From: Arenicellales bacterium
Lineage (GTDB): Bacteria > Pseudomonadota > Gammaproteobacteria > Arenicellales > JAJDZL01
Direction: 5' to 3'
Assembly (NCBI GenBank): GCA_958295885.1
Contig: OY282380.1
Location: forward strand, 3,410,001 to 3,474,000
DNA length: 64,000 bases
The notes below the pieces were generated by a model that was given only the letters and a program-made list of their open reading frames with translations, did not search any database and was not told the DNA's origin. A program made the translations under genes and the position numbers. This document shows, piece by piece, positions 1 to 13,276 of this stretch. Numbering within the stretch: position 1 is the first letter of the stretch; every line of letters begins with the position of its first letter.

Positions 1-3000
1 TCAGACGCGAGCGCATGGGGCATATTCAACTGGCGAGTCCAGTCGCGCACATTTGGTTCTTGAAGAGCCTGCCGTCAAGACTCGGGTTGTTGCTTGATAT
101 GACGGTTCGGCAGATCGAATGTGTCATGTACTTCGAAGCCTATGTTGTCGTAGAACCGGGATTCAGTACGGATCTCAAGCGCGGCGACTGCCTGAACGAA
201 GAAGAGTATCACGAAGCGATCGAAAACTACGGCAGCGAATTCGATGCCCGCATGGGTGCGGAGGCCATTCGCGAATTGGTAGTCAGCATTGACTTGGAAA
301 CAGAATCAAAGAAACTGCGTGAGGAAATTGGCAAAACCAGATCGGTAACGAAGATTAAGAAATTGCTGAAGCGCTTGAAACTGATAGAGTCCTTCATCGA
401 GTCGGGCAACAAGCCCGAATGGATGATTCTCAAGGTGTTGCCCATTCTTCCGCCGGATTTAAGGCCGTTGGTACCATTGGATGCAGGGCGTTTCGCAACA
501 TCTGACCTGAATGATCTGTATCGACGGGTCATCAATCGCAACAATCGGCTCAAGAAGCTGTTGGATCTGAACGCGCCAGACATCATTGTACGCAACGAAA
601 AGCGCATGCTGCAGGAAGCAGTGGATGCGTTGCTCGACAACGGACGGCGCGGCAAGGTGATCACCGGTGCGAACAAGCAGAAACTGAAGTCCCTTGCTGA
701 CATGATTAAAGGCAAGCAAGGTCGATTTCGACAAAACCTGCTGGGCAAGCGCGTGGACTATTCGGGCCGTTCAGTGATTGTCGTCGGGCCGACGCTGAAA
801 CTGCATCAGTGCGGACTGCCGAAACGAATGGCGCTGGAGCTGTTCAAGCCATTCGTGTATCACGAATTGATCAATCGGTATCCGGACCGAGCGAATATAC
901 GACGTGCGAAGAAAGCGACCGATCAGGAAATTCCTGAAGTGTGGGACATTTTGGAAGCTGTAATTCGAGAGCATCCCGTCCTGCTAAATCGTGCTCCGAC
1001 GCTTCATCGACTTGGAATTCAGGCTTTTGAACCGATTTTGGTCGAAGGGAAAGCGATTCAGCTGCATCCGCTGGTCTGCACTCCGTACAACGCGGATTTT
1101 GATGGAGATCAAATGGCGGTGCATATTCCTCTGACGGTTGAATCGCAGATCGAAGCTCGTACCCTGATGATGTCGACCAACAACATTTTGTCGCCAGCCA
1201 ATGGCGAACCGATTATCGTGCCATCCCAAGATATCGTGCTTGGACTGTACTACATGACGCGCGACGCGAACAATCCGAAGGGATCCGGAAAAACCTTTGC
1301 AGACGTTTCCGAGGTGCGAAGAGCATATTACGTAGGAGCAGTCTCATTGCATGCGTCAATTCGAGTCCGAATTGAAAGAAGCGAAGTTCGCAAAGACATT
1401 GTTCAGCAAACCAACAATTTCTATCATACGACGGTTGGGCGAGCGCTGCTTTCGGATATTCTGCCACCAACGATGGATTTTGCACTGATCAACCGGGTGC
1501 TCAATAAGAAAGCGATCTCTGAGATTGTCAATTCCTGTTACCGCCATGTTGGTTTGAAAGAAACCGTCGTATTGGCCGACCAGCTGATGTATTTGGGATT
1601 TGAATATGCTGCCAAAGGCGGAATTTCAATCTGTATTGATGACATTGCAATTCCAGGCGACAAAAAGAAGATTTTAGAAGATGCCGATGATCAGGTGGAA
1701 TTCGTGCAGAAGCAGGCCAATGCCGGACTGCTTACGGATGGAGAACGCTACAACAAGGTGGTTGACATTTGGGGGCGTGCGAGCGATCAGGTCGCCAAGT
1801 CTATGATGGAAAATTTACGTACTGAAGAAGTGATAGACCAGGATGGAAAAGAAGTTCAGCAGCTTTCATTCAATCCAGTCCATGTTATGGCGGACTCTGG
1901 TGCAAGAGGTTCGCATGCACAGATTCGGCAGCTGGCCGCCATGCGAGGTCTCATGTCAAAACCGGATGGAACCATTATTGAAACACCCATCAAGGCGAAT
2001 TTCCGGGAAGGCTTGGATGTGCTGCAGTATTTCATCTCTACGCACGGCGCGCGGAAAGGGTTGGCGGATACCGCGTTGAAAACTGCAAATTCAGGGTATT
2101 TGACGCGTCGGCTCATTGACGTCTGCCAGGATTTGGTTGTCGCAGAAACGGACTGTGGAACCGGCAAGGGAATTCTTCTTGAAGCGTTGATTAAAGGCGG
2201 TGAGATTGTCGTACCGCTGGCAGATCGGATCCTGGGACGCAGTACCGCAGTTGATCTGGTTTCGCCAACGACTCGGGAGGTGATTCTTGAAACCGGAAAA
2301 ATGATAACCGAGCAGGTGATCAAAGATCTGAAGCGGCACCCGATCCATCAGGTAATGGTGCGGTCTCCGGTCACATGCGAGACCAAGTACGGAATTTGCC
2401 GAACCTGTTATGGGCGCGATCTTGGTCGCGGTCACCCCGTCAATCGCGGCGAAGCGGTCGGAGTGATTGCGGCACAAAGCATCGGTGAGCCCGGGACGCA
2501 GTTGACCATGAGAACTTTTCACATGGGAGGCGTGGCGGAACGGGAGCAGTCGTCTACTGGAATTAAGGTCAAGACCTTGGGCATACTGCAGTTCGACCGA
2601 ATCAAGTTCATAGAAAATTCGAAAGGGAATTACATCGTTACGACTCGATCCGGTGAAATTAAGATTCTTGATCTCAACGGTGTCGTTGCGGAGCGATATC
2701 AGGTTCCGTATGGTGCGGAACTGTTTGTGAAAGATGGTGCGAGAGTTTCTCCGGAACAGCCCATCGCCAGCTGGGACCCGCATGTGCACCCCATCATCAA
2801 CGAAGTGCAAGGTATCGTCAAGCTGGAAAACATCGTTGATGGCCTGACCGTTTCTCAGTCTACTGATGAATTCGATCATGTTGGAGAGGACAAATCGCAT
2901 CCTTACTTCACGGTGCTTGAGTCCAAGCTGCGCTCGATTGATGACCGTCCTGCGATACGGCTGGTCGATGAGCACGATGAAACGATGATGCTGCCCAACA

Positions 3001-4328
3001 CCAACCGCGAAGTCCGATATTTGCTGCCGACGGGCGCCCAGATATTGGCGCAGCACGATTCAGTTGCTGAAGTTGGCGATGTGCTCGCCAGAATTCCGCA
3101 TGAGTACGATTCCACCCGCGACATTACCGGCGGCTTGCCGCGCGTAGCTGAGCTGTTCGAAGCTCGAAAACCCAAGGATCCGGCAATTTACGCTAGGTAT
3201 ACCGGCGCCGTCAGTTTTGGGGAAGAAACGAAAGGAAAGGTGAGGCTTATCATTACCGATAAAGACGGTGAGGAACATAAGGAGCTGATTGCCAAGGGTC
3301 GAACCTTTATGGTATTTGATGGTGAAACAGTTGAACGAGGTGAACAGATCGTAGATGGCGCTCCAGTTTCTTCCGATATTCTCGAACTGAAGGGAGTTGA
3401 GGAACTGACCGCTTATATCGTGCGGGAAGTACAGGAAGTGTATCGCTTGCAGGGTGTGACCATCAACGACAAGCATATTGAAGTGATTGTTCGACAGATG
3501 TTGCGCAAAGTTCGCATCGAACATCCCGGTCCGACGACTTTTCTGCCAGATGAGTTTGTTGAACGGGCGCGCTATCAGGAAACGAACGAAAAATTTGCCG
3601 CGGAAAATGAAATCATTCGAGCCGAAAACAAAAAAATCAGTGCGAGATATGAAGAAATTGATGCGACGATCAAAAAAATTCGTGCGGAGAATGAAAAATT
3701 TGTCGCTGGTGAGACAATTAAAGAAATTCGCGCAGAGTATGAAAAAATTGTTGTGCGAAACAAAAAAATTCGTGCGGAATATGAATATATTGTTGCGGAG
3801 AATGAAAAATATCGTGCGGACAACAAAAAAAATCGTACGAATTATGAAAAACTTGGTCTGGAAAATGAAATCATTCGTGCGGAAAATGAAATCATTCAAG
3901 CCGAAAATGCAGCTCAGTCCAGATCGCAACAGATGGAAGAATTGAAAGAAGTGGCCAACGCGACCCGCGTTCTTTTGGGAATCACCAAGTCCTCGCTGAT
4001 GACTGAGTCCTTTATTTCCGCAGCTTCGTTCCAGGAAACCACCCGAGTGCTGACAGATGCTTCGGTGAGCGGGCGTGTGGACAAACTGCGCGGCCTCAAG
4101 GAAAACGTAATTGTCGGTCGTCTCATTCCAGCAGGAACCGGATTGGTTCACCACGAAGAACGGAGACGCCAGCGACAGATGTCAATCGAGCAGTCAAAAG
4201 CCTTTGAGGAGATGTTTAGCGACGTTGATATCGGCGAGGCGATGACGATGCAGTCAGACAGGGATAAGGACGATTCCTCGGTACTGGATAAGGAAGTATT
4301 TTTTGCCAATCGACCAGCGCGGATCTGA
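1..4328 (+). CDS. rpoC: RNA polymerase beta' subunit, 5'-truncated by window edge
   Basis: Catalytic beta' subunit of RNA polymerase. Reading is open from base 3 (RRERMGHI...), matching E. coli beta' from about residue 98, so only the N-terminal zinc-ribbon part lies outside the window. Visible landmarks are the bridge to the active site [12 protein letters not shown], the zinc-site cysteines around [15 protein letters not shown], the trigger-loop entry [11 protein letters not shown] followed by an SI3-like insertion, and the C-terminal [15 protein letters not shown] block. Just upstream of LLGITKSSL the protein has an extra stretch of about 107 residues of AENEKIR-type heptads (nt 3600-3920) where E. 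coli has a short loop. The frame stays open throughout, so the gene looks functional. rpsL follows after a 161-nt gap holding a promoter-like sequence and a terminator. Confidence 0.98.
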   Translation, partial: RRERMGHIQLASPVAHIWFLKSLPSRLGLLLDMTVRQIECVMYFEAYVVVEPGFSTDLKRGDCLNEEEYHEAIENYGSEFDARMGAEAIRELVVSIDLETESKKLREEIGKTRSVTKIKKLLKRLKLIESFIESGNKPEWMILKVLPILPPDLRPLVPLDAGRFATSDLNDLYRRVINRNNRLKKLLDLNAPDIIVRNEKRMLQEAVDALLDNGRRGKVITGANKQKLKSLADMIKGKQGRFRQNLLGKRVDYSGRSVIVVGPTLKLHQCGLPKRMALELFKPFVYHELINRYPDRANIRRAKKATDQEIPEVWDILEAVIREHPVLLNRAPTLHRLGIQAFEPILVEGKAIQLHPLVCTPYNADFDGDQMAVHIPLTVESQIEARTLMMSTNNILSPANGEPIIVPSQDIVLGLYYMTRDANNPKGSGKTFADVSEVRRAYYVGAVSLHASIRVRIERSEVRKDIVQQTNNFYHTTVGRALLSDILPPTMDFALINRVLNKKAISEIVNSCYRHVGLKETVVLADQLMYLGFEYAAKGGISICIDDIAIPGDKKKILEDADDQVEFVQKQANAGLLTDGERYNKVVDIWGRASDQVAKSMMENLRTEEVIDQDGKEVQQLSFNPVHVMADSGARGSHAQIRQLAAMRGLMSKPDGTIIETPIKANFREGLDVLQYFISTHGARKGLADTALKTANSGYLTRRLIDVCQDLVVAETDCGTGKGILLEALIKGGEIVVPLADRILGRSTAVDLVSPTTREVILETGKMITEQVIKDLKRHPIHQVMVRSPVTCETKYGICRTCYGRDLGRGHPVNRGEAVGVIAAQSIGEPGTQLTMRTFHMGGVAEREQSSTGIKVKTLGILQFDRIKFIENSKGNYIVTTRSGEIKILDLNGVVAERYQVPYGAELFVKDGARVSPEQPIASWDPHVHPIINEVQGIVKLENIVDGLTVSQSTDEFDHVGEDKSHPYFTVLESKLRSIDDRPAIRLVDEHDETMMLPNTNREVRYLLPTGAQILAQHDSVAEVGDVLARIPHEYDSTRDITGGLPRVAELFEARKPKDPAIYARYTGAVSFGEETKGKVRLIITDKDGEEHKELIAKGRTFMVFDGETVERGEQIVDGAPVSSDILELKGVEELTAYIVREVQEVYRLQGVTINDKHIEVIVRQMLRKVRIEHPGPTTFLPDEFVERARYQETNEKFAAENEIIRAENKKISARYEEIDATIKKIRAENEKFVAGETIKEIRAEYEKIVVRNKKIRAEYEYIVAENEKYRADNKKNRTNYEKLGLENEIIRAENEIIQAENAAQSRSQQMEELKEVANATRVLLGITKSSLMTESFISAASFQETTRVLTDASVSGRVDKLRGLKENVIVGRLIPAGTGLVHHEERRRQRQMSIEQSKAFEEMFSDVDIGEAMTMQSDRDKDDSSVLDKEVFFANRPARI
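3600..3920 (+). repeat. 21-nt/heptad tandem repeat inside rpoC
   Basis: About fifteen consecutive heptads of the pattern A-[ED]-[NY]-[EK]-x-[IFY]-[RV] (for example [28 protein letters not shown]), with a single two-residue insertion in the sixth unit. At DNA level this is a degenerate 21-nt tandem array in the rpoC frame. The hydrophobic spacing and high Glu/Lys/Asn/Arg content predict a long charged coiled coil protruding from the polymerase. No counterpart exists at this position in E. coli beta'. Confidence 0.93.
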
Positions 4329-4372
4329 GCCGATGAAGCAGAAAAATATACTGAAAAAAATCTTCATATAGG

Positions 4373-4401
4373 TTGAATTCAACTGATAAATGGTTTAAAC
4401 T
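4373..4401 (+). promoter_or_regulatory. candidate sigma70 promoter for the str operon
   Basis: TTGAAT at 4373-4378, a 17-nt spacer and TAAACT at 4396-4401, lying between rpoC and rpsL. Spacing is ideal; each hexamer departs from consensus. It would start transcription upstream of the terminator-like hairpin at 4441-4470, which suggests read-through control of the ribosomal operon. Found by eye only. Confidence 0.4.
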
Positions 4402-4440
4402 TATATGCATAATTTCAATTCACCGAAAGGATGACAGTTA

Positions 4441-4470
4441 AGGACAGACTGTAAGCGGTCTGTCTTTTTA
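4441..4470 (+). terminator. intrinsic terminator or attenuator before rpsL
   Basis: A perfect 7-bp stem GACAGAC / GTCTGTC (4443-4449 with 4458-4464), loop of 8, followed directly by TTTTTA. This is a textbook intrinsic terminator. It can end rpoBC transcripts; because the candidate promoter at 4373-4401 lies upstream, it could also attenuate rpsL-rpsG-fusA transcription. Confidence 0.75.
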
Positions 4471-4489
4471 TTCATATAGAAATTCAGCA

Positions 4490-4864
4490 ATGCCAACGAT
4501 CAATCAGTTAGTGAAAAAATCACGGAAAAAGCAGACGAAGAAGTCGAATGTGCCGGCGCTTGAGGGCTGTCCCCAGAAGCGCGGAGTCTGTACTCGCGTC
4601 TATACGACAACCCCAAAAAAACCGAATTCAGCGTTGCGGAAAATTGCCCGCGTGCGCTTGACAAACGGGTATGAGGTTACAACTTATATTGGTGGTGAAG
4701 GTCATAATCTGCAGGAGCATTCGGTAGTCTTGATTCGGGGTGGCCGAGTCAAAGACCTGCCAGGTGTTCGATACCACACGGTACGTGGAGCGCTCGATGC
4801 CTCAGGTGTTGACCGTCGGCGCCAGGGCCGTTCAAAATACGGTGCAAAACGCCCCCACCGGTAA
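4490..4864 (+). CDS. rpsL: 30S ribosomal protein S12
   Basis: S12, 124 residues, sits at the decoding centre of the 30S subunit. It has the expected start [13 protein letters not shown], the [13 protein letters not shown] segment bearing the lysine that is altered in streptomycin-resistant mutants (here the sensitive-type K), and the [14 protein letters not shown] block. First gene of the str operon, 36 nt before rpsG. The usual E. coli-like length and sequence leave little doubt. Confidence 0.98.
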   Translation: MPTINQLVKKSRKKQTKKSNVPALEGCPQKRGVCTRVYTTTPKKPNSALRKIARVRLTNGYEVTTYIGGEGHNLQEHSVVLIRGGRVKDLPGVRYHTVRGALDASGVDRRRQGRSKYGAKRPHR

Positions 4865-5371
<507 letters not shown>

Positions 5372-5400
5372 AATATTCAGCATTAGAGGCAGACCGAAAA

Positions 5401-7500
5401 ATGGCACGCAAAACGCCATTGGAGCGTTATCGAAATATTGGCATCATGGCACACATTGATGCTGGTAAGACGACGACGACTGAAAGAATTCTTTTCTATA
5501 CCGGAATTTCACACAAGATGGGTGAAGTTCATTACGGTAACGCGATCATGGACTGGATGGCTCAGGAACAAGAACGCGGGATCACGATTACATCTGCAGC
5601 GACTACTTGTTTTTGGGGTGGAGCGAGAAGTCGGATTCCGGAGCATCGCATCAATATTATTGATACCCCGGGGCATGTGGATTTTACCGTTGAGGTGGAG
5701 CGCTCGCTGAGGGTTTTGGATGGCGCCATTACCGTACTGTGCGCTGTGGGTGGCGTAGAGCCTCAGACTGAAACCGTATGGCGGCAGGCGGATCGATACG
5801 GTGTGCCGCGTCTGATTTTCATCAATAAGATGGATCGCATTGGTTCGGATTTTCAAAGCGTTCTGTTGCAGATAAAAAAGTATCTCGGCGCTCAGGCATT
5901 GCCAATGCAACTGCCAATCGGAGCTGAGGAAAAATTTGTTGGAATCGTAGACTTGGTGTCTATGAAAGCCTGGTACTGGGATGACGGCAGTATGGGAACA
6001 CGTTACTATCTGACGGACATTCCTGAGGATTTGGCCGATGAAGCCGAAATCATGCGTGAGCAGATCATTGAAACAGCAGCTGAGGCAAATGATGATCTGA
6101 CTACTGAGTGGCTGGAAAATGGCACCTTGACTGAAGATCAGATCCGAGAGGGCATACGGGAAATGACGCTGGACAACGCGATTGTTCCGGTGTTTTGTGG
6201 ATCAGCATTCAAGAACAAAGGGGTCCAGCTGCTGCTCGATGGAGTGATTGATTACCTGCCAAATCCGATGGATGTTCCACCGATTGAAGGCATCGTTGAC
6301 GCAAATGCCGAAATACTCGAGAAGAGAGTGGCCGACGACAGCGAAAAATTCTCGGCGCTTGCCTTTAAGATCATGACCGATCCCTACGTTGGTCAATTGG
6401 TGTTCCTGCGTGCTTATTCAGGCATCCTCAGGTCCGGTCAGAAAGTTTTGAACATCTCCAGTGGCCGGAAAGAGAGAATTGGCCGCCTGCTGCAAATGCA
6501 CGCAAACGACAGGGTGGACATCAAGGAAATCAGAACCGGAGACATTGTTGCTGTTGTCGGTTTGAAAAATGTGACAACCGGTGACACCATCTGCGATCCA
6601 AGCGGGGAAATTGCCCTTGAACGTATGGAGTTTCCAGAACCGGTAGTGTCTCAGGCGGTTGAACCAAGAACCAAAATCGATGAAGAGCGTCTGTCCAAGG
6701 CGCTGATTAAGCTGTCGAAGGAAGACCCGTCGTTCCAGGTGCGGACTGATTCTGAATCAGGTCAGACCATCGTGTCGGGTATGGGAGAATTGCACCTTGA
6801 AATCATCATGGACCGACTGCGACGCGAGTTTGACGTAAAAGCAAATATTGGTCAGCCTCAAGTCGCGTACCGAGAAACAATCACGAAAACAGTTGTGCAT
6901 GAGACACGACATATTCGACAGACTGGCGGCAGGGGACAGTATGCTCATATCGTGATCAAACTCGAACCGCTGGGATTGGGAAATGGTTTTGAGTTTGAAG
7001 ATAAAATTGCCGGAGGCGCGGTTCCGAAAGAATTTATTCCCGCTGTGAAAAAAGGAATCCAGAACGCTATGGCCTCAGGTGTTGTCGCGGGTTATCCCAT
7101 GGTTGACATCAAGGCAACGTTGATGGATGGCTCTTTTCATGAAGTTGATTCTTCGGAAAAAGCGTTTTCAGTAGCGGGTACCATGGCTTTTCGAGATGGA
7201 TCTCTGCGTGCAGCTCCGCAGCTGCTGCAGCCCTTTATGTCGGTCGAGGTTGTAACACCGAGAGAATACCTTGGTTCGATTACCGGCGATTTAAATTCGA
7301 GAAAAGCAATCATTGAAGACGTGGCTGATGTTGCTAGTGGAAAGGTAGTTCGAGTGCTGGTTCCATTGATTCAGATGTTCGGTTACGTTTCTTCTCTGCG
7401 TTCGCAGACGCAGGGACGAGCAACTTATTCCATGAAGTTCAACTCTTATCTGCCGGTCAGTCTGCGCGAAGCGGGCGTGACTTTCAGAATGGCGAGCTGA
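5401..7500 (+). CDS. fusA: elongation factor G
   Basis: EF-G, 699 residues, the translocation and ribosome-recycling GTPase. Domain I has the P-loop AHIDAGKTT, switch [10 protein letters not shown] and NKMD (G4). Domains II-V follow, with the domain IV segment [12 protein letters not shown] and the C-terminal [12 protein letters not shown]. Length matches the family (E. coli 704). Third gene of the str operon; codon use is ordinary for the window, in contrast with tuf just downstream. Confidence 0.98.
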   Translation: MARKTPLERYRNIGIMAHIDAGKTTTTERILFYTGISHKMGEVHYGNAIMDWMAQEQERGITITSAATTCFWGGARSRIPEHRINIIDTPGHVDFTVEVERSLRVLDGAITVLCAVGGVEPQTETVWRQADRYGVPRLIFINKMDRIGSDFQSVLLQIKKYLGAQALPMQLPIGAEEKFVGIVDLVSMKAWYWDDGSMGTRYYLTDIPEDLADEAEIMREQIIETAAEANDDLTTEWLENGTLTEDQIREGIREMTLDNAIVPVFCGSAFKNKGVQLLLDGVIDYLPNPMDVPPIEGIVDANAEILEKRVADDSEKFSALAFKIMTDPYVGQLVFLRAYSGILRSGQKVLNISSGRKERIGRLLQMHANDRVDIKEIRTGDIVAVVGLKNVTTGDTICDPSGEIALERMEFPEPVVSQAVEPRTKIDEERLSKALIKLSKEDPSFQVRTDSESGQTIVSGMGELHLEIIMDRLRREFDVKANIGQPQVAYRETITKTVVHETRHIRQTGGRGQYAHIVIKLEPLGLGNGFEFEDKIAGGAVPKEFIPAVKKGIQNAMASGVVAGYPMVDIKATLMDGSFHEVDSSEKAFSVAGTMAFRDGSLRAAPQLLQPFMSVEVVTPREYLGSITGDLNSRKAIIEDVADVASGKVVRVLVPLIQMFGYVSSLRSQTQGRATYSMKFNSYLPVSLREAGVTFRMAS

Positions 7501-7538
7501 AGAACTTGAATTACTTAACCATTAACTGAGAACTGAAA

Positions 7539-8729
<1,191 letters not shown>

Positions 8730-8755
8730 TTCTGAAACCATAGAGAACACTGGCA

Positions 8756-9085
8756 ATGTCCGCAGCTAGAAAGGCAGAAAGTCAAAAAGTAAGAATCCGA
8801 TTGAAGGCATTTGATCATCGAATGATCGATAGCTCGGCTTTGCAGATCGTGGAGACGGCACGTCGTACCGGTGCGATCGTGCGAGGTCCAATTCCTTTGC
8901 CGACCCGGATGGAACGGTATACCGTTCTACGTTCGCCCAACGCGGACAAGAAGTCACGCGATCAGTTTGAAATTCGCACTCATAAGCGCATTATGGATAT
9001 TGTTGATCCGACAGATAAGACGATTGATGCGCTGATGAAGTTGGATCTGCCATCTGGCGTAGATGTAGAAATTAAACTCAAATAA
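8756..9085 (+). CDS. rpsJ: 30S ribosomal protein S10
   Basis: S10 (NusE), 109 residues, a 30S head protein that also joins the Nus antitermination complex. Recognised by [36 protein letters not shown] and the C-terminal [14 protein letters not shown]. The first six or so residues (MSAARK) extend beyond the E. coli start. First gene of the S10 block, joined here directly to the str operon. Confidence 0.98.
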   Translation: MSAARKAESQKVRIRLKAFDHRMIDSSALQIVETARRTGAIVRGPIPLPTRMERYTVLRSPNADKKSRDQFEIRTHKRIMDIVDPTDKTIDALMKLDLPSGVDVEIKLK

Positions 9086-9102
9086 GCGAGAGATAGAGAA
9101 CG

Positions 9103-9750
9103 ATGTCCATAGGATTGGTTGGCAGGAAAATCGGAATGACCCGCGTGTTTACGCAGGAAGGAGCATCGATTCCGGTCACGGTAGTGCAGGTCGAGCCGAA
9201 TTTGGTGACACAGGTGAAATCCAAAAAAACGGATGGTTACAGCGCGGTGCAGGTGACGACCGGAACGATCGCGGACCGTAAGCTGAAAGCGCCGCAAAGA
9301 GGAACTTTTGAAAAAGCTGGTGTGCAACCGGGTCGAGGGCTGTGGGAATTTCGAATTGAAGACGGTGAAGTAGGGAAATTTCAGACCGGTGATCGATTCA
9401 GTGTAGATGTTTTCGCAGAAGGTCAGAAAGTTGACGTGCAGGGCACATCGATCGGCAAAGGATTCGCTGGGGTCATGAAACGCTGGAGCTTCGGAGGTGG
9501 TCGGGCCACTCACGGCAATTCGAAGGCACATCGAAAACCGGGCTCGATTGGTCAAAATCAGACTCCAAGTCGAGTTTTTCCAGGTAAGAAAATGGCCGGG
9601 CATATGGGCAATCAGCGAAAAGTTCAACAGAATTTGAAAGTTGTTCGAGTTGACGCATCTCGATCCTTGCTGTTGATTCAGGGCTCAATTCCGGGTTCGC
9701 GGCAGTCGGACATTGTTGTGACATCTGCAGTTAAGCAGAAGAATCGATAA
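9103..9750 (+). CDS. rplC: 50S ribosomal protein L3
   Basis: L3, 215 residues, an early 50S assembly protein near the peptidyl transferase centre. It starts [16 protein letters not shown] and has the [18 protein letters not shown] loop followed by the [10 protein letters not shown] segment. In many gammaproteobacteria the glutamine of this loop is methylated by PrmB; the [13 protein letters not shown] segment is present here. Length agrees with the family (E. coli 209). Confidence 0.97.
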   Translation: MSIGLVGRKIGMTRVFTQEGASIPVTVVQVEPNLVTQVKSKKTDGYSAVQVTTGTIADRKLKAPQRGTFEKAGVQPGRGLWEFRIEDGEVGKFQTGDRFSVDVFAEGQKVDVQGTSIGKGFAGVMKRWSFGGGRATHGNSKAHRKPGSIGQNQTPSRVFPGKKMAGHMGNQRKVQQNLKVVRVDASRSLLLIQGSIPGSRQSDIVVTSAVKQKNR

Positions 9751-9772
9751 CAGAATATTCGAGTAAACGGTC

Positions 9773-10390
9773 ATGCAGTTGAATGTATTGGACAGACAGG
9801 GCAACGTCGAAAAATCGGTGGACGTTTCCGACGCGGTCTTCGATGCAAAGTTTAACAATGCTTTGGTGCATCAGGTCGCAGTAGCTTACCGCGCAGGGGG
9901 ACGCGCCGGCACTCATGCGGGTAAGAATCGTTCAGCAGTCCGCGGTGGAGGAGCAAAACCCTATAAGCAGAAAGGTACCGGTAGAGCGAGAGCAGGAACG
10001 CTTTCAAGCCCAATAGTTCGAGGTGGAGGTCAGACATTTGCCAAGTCACCCAGAGATTATTCGCAAAAGGTGAACCGAAAATCCTATCGAGCTGCGATGC
10101 GTTCAGCGCTGTCAGAAACGAGGCGGTTAGGTAATTTGATCGTCGTCAATGACATGAATCTTGAGTCTCATAAAACCAAAGAAGCCTTTAAACAACTTCA
10201 GGCGTTAAAATGTCAGTCCGTACTGATCGTGGATGACAATGTAAGTGAGAATTTAGATATGGCGACTCGAAATCTGCCACATGTTCATGTTATTGCGCCA
10301 TCGATGCTGAATCTGGTGGATGTTATTGATATCGGTAAAGTGCTGATGACGGAAAGCGCGGTTAAATTTGTGGAAGAGTGGCTGCAATGA
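9773..10390 (+). CDS. rplD: 50S ribosomal protein L4
   Basis: L4, 205 residues; lines the exit tunnel and in E. coli also represses the S10 operon. The tunnel loop is seen as GGGAKPYKQKGTGRARAG, followed by the C-terminal Rossmann-like domain. Its stop codon overlaps the rplW start (ATGA at 10387-10390), so the two are probably translationally coupled. Confidence 0.97.
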   Translation: MQLNVLDRQGNVEKSVDVSDAVFDAKFNNALVHQVAVAYRAGGRAGTHAGKNRSAVRGGGAKPYKQKGTGRARAGTLSSPIVRGGGQTFAKSPRDYSQKVNRKSYRAAMRSALSETRRLGNLIVVNDMNLESHKTKEAFKQLQALKCQSVLIVDDNVSENLDMATRNLPHVHVIAPSMLNLVDVIDIGKVLMTESAVKFVEEWLQ

Positions 10391-10686
10391 ACGAAGAACG
10401 CATGTATCAGGTGATTCGCTATCCGATTATTTCGGAAAAGAGCAATTTAGTCGCTGAGAGGCATAAGCAGTTTATGTTTGAAGTTGCGCCGGACGCAAAT
10501 AAAAGCGAAATTCGCGAAGCTGTCAAGAAGATTTTCGATGTGCGCGTACTTTCAGTTCAGGTTTTGAACCGAAAAGGAAAGCGAAAGAGATTTCGGAACG
10601 CGATGGGCCAGCAGTCCAGCAGGCGTACGGCATTCGTGAGAATTCACAAGGACGATGACATTGATTTTTCACAGACCTTGGGTTAA
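10387..10686 (+). CDS. rplW: 50S ribosomal protein L23
   Basis: L23, 99 residues, at the tunnel exit where trigger factor and SRP dock. Matches include RYPIISEKS near the start and the FEVAPDANKSEIREAVKKIF segment. I chose ATG 10387 because it overlaps the rplD stop as ATGA. An in-frame start three codons upstream (10378) is possible but would overlap rplD further. Confidence 0.95.
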   Translation: MNEERMYQVIRYPIISEKSNLVAERHKQFMFEVAPDANKSEIREAVKKIFDVRVLSVQVLNRKGKRKRFRNAMGQQSSRRTAFVRIHKDDDIDFSQTLG

Positions 10687-10701
10687 TGGAAGATTAGAGA
10701 A

Positions 10702-11529
10702 ATGACACTGGTCAAGCAAAATCCGATTACGCCCGGTCAAAGGGGAATGGTGCGCGTGAAAAACGCGGAACTCTATCGAGGGCGTCCTTACAAACCGTTG
10801 GTTGAACCGGTTCGAAAGACCGACGGACGGAACAACTACGGAAGAATTACTGTCCGTCACCGAGGCGGCGGGCACAAGCGACTTTATCGAATCCTAGACT
10901 TTAAGCGAGATAAAGAGAACATTCCGGCACAAGTTGAAAGAATCGAGTATGACCCGAATCGAAGCGCCAATATTGCACTTTTGCTCTACGCAGATGGTGA
11001 GCGTCGATACATCATCGCACCCAAAGGCTTGAAAGTTGGAGCGACAGTGCAATCAGGAAGTTCGGCATCAATCGCACCAGGAAACTCCCTCAAGCTGAGT
11101 CGAATGCCACAGGGAACAGTCGTGCATTGCATCGAAATGAAACCAGGCAAAGGTGCCCAGATCGCTCGGTCTGCCGGAACTTCTGCCCAATTTCTCGGAC
11201 AGGAAGGAAACTATGCTCTTTTGCGTCTGCGGTCAGGCGAGATGCGCAAGGTTCATTTGAATTGTCGGGCAACCATTGGTGAAGTGGGCAATGCGGAACA
11301 TGCTTTACGTAAGCTGGGCAAGGCCGGTGCAAAAAGATGGCGCGGCATTCGGCCCACAGTGCGGGGTGTGGCGATGAATCCGGTTGATCACCCTCACGGC
11401 GGCGGTGAAGGACGGACCTCAGGCGGAAGGGATCCAGTATCGCCATGGGGCGTTCCTACCAAGGGGTACCGTACGCGTCGAAACCGAAGAACTGGAAAAT
11501 TAATCATTCGAAGACGTAAGCGCAAATAA
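10702..11529 (+). CDS. rplB: 50S ribosomal protein L2
   Basis: L2, 275 residues, needed for subunit joining and peptidyl transfer. It shows [31 protein letters not shown] and, near the C-terminus, the highly conserved [15 protein letters not shown] containing the functionally important histidine. Length equals the family norm (E. coli 273). Confidence 0.98.
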   Translation: MTLVKQNPITPGQRGMVRVKNAELYRGRPYKPLVEPVRKTDGRNNYGRITVRHRGGGHKRLYRILDFKRDKENIPAQVERIEYDPNRSANIALLLYADGERRYIIAPKGLKVGATVQSGSSASIAPGNSLKLSRMPQGTVVHCIEMKPGKGAQIARSAGTSAQFLGQEGNYALLRLRSGEMRKVHLNCRATIGEVGNAEHALRKLGKAGAKRWRGIRPTVRGVAMNPVDHPHGGGEGRTSGGRDPVSPWGVPTKGYRTRRNRRTGKLIIRRRKRK

Positions 11530-11547
11530 TTTGATGGAGTAGATTGA

Positions 11548-11829
11548 GTGGGCAGATCGATAAAAAAGGGTCCTTTTGTTGACCACAACCTGTGGGCAAA
11601 AGTTATCGAAGCAAAGAAACATAATATTCGACGGCCGATACGAACATGGTCACGTCGTTCGATGATTATGCCTGAATTTATCGGCTTGACGATTGCAGTG
11701 CACAACGGTCGCTATCACGTGCCAATTTTAATTACTGAGAACATGGTTGGGCACAAATTGGGTGAGTTCGCGCCGACCCGCACATTCAAGGGTCATGCAG
11801 CAGATCGAAGAGCCAGGAAAGGCCGATAG
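11548..11829 (+). CDS. rpsS: 30S ribosomal protein S19
   Basis: S19, 93 residues, in the 30S head next to S13. Starts with GTG and reads [16 protein letters not shown], then [19 protein letters not shown] and the [16 protein letters not shown] block. Twelve nt upstream of rplV. No oddities. Confidence 0.97.
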   Translation: MGRSIKKGPFVDHNLWAKVIEAKKHNIRRPIRTWSRRSMIMPEFIGLTIAVHNGRYHVPILITENMVGHKLGEFAPTRTFKGHAADRRARKGR

Positions 11830-11840
11830 GGAACACGATC

Positions 11841-12176
11841 ATGCAGGTAAGAGCCGTTTCAAAGTATGTTCGATCCTCACCTTTCAAGGTGAGGCTTGTG
11901 GTGAATCAGATTCGTCGGCTGCCGGTTGAGCAGGCGCGGGATGTTTTGACCTACAGCAATAAAAAGGCTGCGAAGTTGGTGCTGAAAACACTTGATTCCG
12001 CAATCGCAAACGCGGAGGTGAATAACAACGCGAATATTGACGAATTGGTGGTTCGGTCCGCATTCGTTGATCAAGCCCCAGTGATTAAGCGTTGGCGGGC
12101 GAGAGCGAGAGGTCGAATGAACCGAATTCACAAACAAAACAGCCATATCACGATCATAGTATCGGACGAAACCTAG
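11841..12176 (+). CDS. rplV: 50S ribosomal protein L22
   Basis: L22, 111 residues; its long hairpin forms part of the exit-tunnel constriction and is a macrolide-resistance site. Recognised by [16 protein letters not shown] and the hairpin region [22 protein letters not shown]. Eleven nt separate it from rpsC. Confidence 0.97.
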   Translation: MQVRAVSKYVRSSPFKVRLVVNQIRRLPVEQARDVLTYSNKKAAKLVLKTLDSAIANAEVNNNANIDELVVRSAFVDQAPVIKRWRARARGRMNRIHKQNSHITIIVSDET

Positions 12177-12187
12177 AGAAGGAAAGT

Positions 12188-12814
12188 ATGGGACAGAAAG
12201 TACAGCCAGTTGGCATTCGCTTGGGCATCACTTCAGAATGGAGTTCAAGCTGGTATGCATCGGGTCAAGATTATGCGAAGAATTTGAAGGAAGATTTGCG
12301 GGTGCGCAGCTTCATCCGGGAGCGTCTGGCCAATGCCGCCGTCAGTAAAATCACGATCGAGCGTCCGGCGCAAAACATGCAGGTTGTTATTCATACCGCA
12401 CGGCCTGGATCCGTAATTGGAAAAAAAGGCGAAGATATCAACAAGTTGCGAATGGAACTGACAAAGATCAACGGGGCGCCGGTTTCCGTTTCAGTGGAGG
12501 AAATTCGTAAGCCGGACTTGGATGCAAAACTCGTTGCAGAGAGCATTTGCCAGCAGCTCGAAAAACGGATGATGTTTCGGCACGTGATGAAGCGTGCGGT
12601 GCAAAATTCCATCCGAGTTGGAGCGCTCGGCGCGAAGGTCATGATTTCCGGCCGATTGAATGGCGCTGAGATCGCGCGTACGGAATGGTACCGAGAAGGC
12701 CGAGTTCCGCTTCACACTTTTCGAGCCAACGTTGATTATGGCATTGCTGAAGCGCATACGACATACGGTGTGTTGGGTGTGAAAGTTTGGTTATTCACCG
12801 GAGAAGTTTTCTAA
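12188..12814 (+). CDS. rpsC: 30S ribosomal protein S3
   Basis: S3, 208 residues, at the mRNA entry tunnel with helicase activity. ATG at 12188 gives the conserved start [14 protein letters not shown]; the open frame continues upstream into rplV but that part is not S3. The KH domain GXXG loop is seen as [12 protein letters not shown], followed by the C-terminal [20 protein letters not shown]. It is shorter at the C-terminus than E. coli S3 (233). Confidence 0.97.
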   Translation: MGQKVQPVGIRLGITSEWSSSWYASGQDYAKNLKEDLRVRSFIRERLANAAVSKITIERPAQNMQVVIHTARPGSVIGKKGEDINKLRMELTKINGAPVSVSVEEIRKPDLDAKLVAESICQQLEKRMMFRHVMKRAVQNSIRVGALGAKVMISGRLNGAEIARTEWYREGRVPLHTFRANVDYGIAEAHTTYGVLGVKVWLFTGEVF

Positions 12815-12862
12815 AGAAGGAAAACGAAAGCGTAAGAATAAAATAATGTGAGTCGATGAACG

Positions 12863-13276
12863 ATGTTACAGCCAAAGCGAACTAAATATCGTAAACAGCA
12901 AAAGGGACGAAATCGCGGTTATGCCACCCGCGGCAATCTCGTTAGTTTCGGAGAATACGGTCTGAAAGCAACGACGAGAGGTCGAATAACAGCACGGGAA
13001 ATCGAGTCTGGAAGACGTGCAATCAATCGCTACGTCAAACGAGGTGGAAAACTGTGGATTCGTATTTTTCCCGACAAACCCATTTCAAAAAAGCCGCTGG
13101 AAGTCAGAATGGGCAAAGGCAAAGGAAATCCCGAATTCTGGGTATTCGTGGTCAAACCTGGACATATGCTGTATGAAATTCAAGGTGTCAGTGAAGACAT
13201 GGCCCGTGAAGCATTTCGCCGCGCAGGTGCGAAGATTTCCGTGCAGACCACGTTTGCGAAAAGGCAGGGTGTGTGA
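12863..13276 (+). CDS. rplP: 50S ribosomal protein L16
   Basis: L16, 137 residues, near the A-site and needed for late 50S maturation. It has [16 protein letters not shown], the [15 protein letters not shown] block, and [12 protein letters not shown] close to the C-terminus. The TGA stop overlaps the rpmC ATG (TGATG). Confidence 0.97.
   Translation: MLQPKRTKYRKQQKGRNRGYATRGNLVSFGEYGLKATTRGRITAREIESGRRAINRYVKRGGKLWIRIFPDKPISKKPLEVRMGKGKGNPEFWVFVVKPGHMLYEIQGVSEDMAREAFRRAGAKISVQTTFAKRQGV

Noticed and set aside
2091-4154. Long minus-strand frames opposite rpoC (321 and 364 codons)
   Set aside because: Antisense to conserved beta' sequence; the Phe/Asn/Ile-rich part is just the complement of the heptad repeats.
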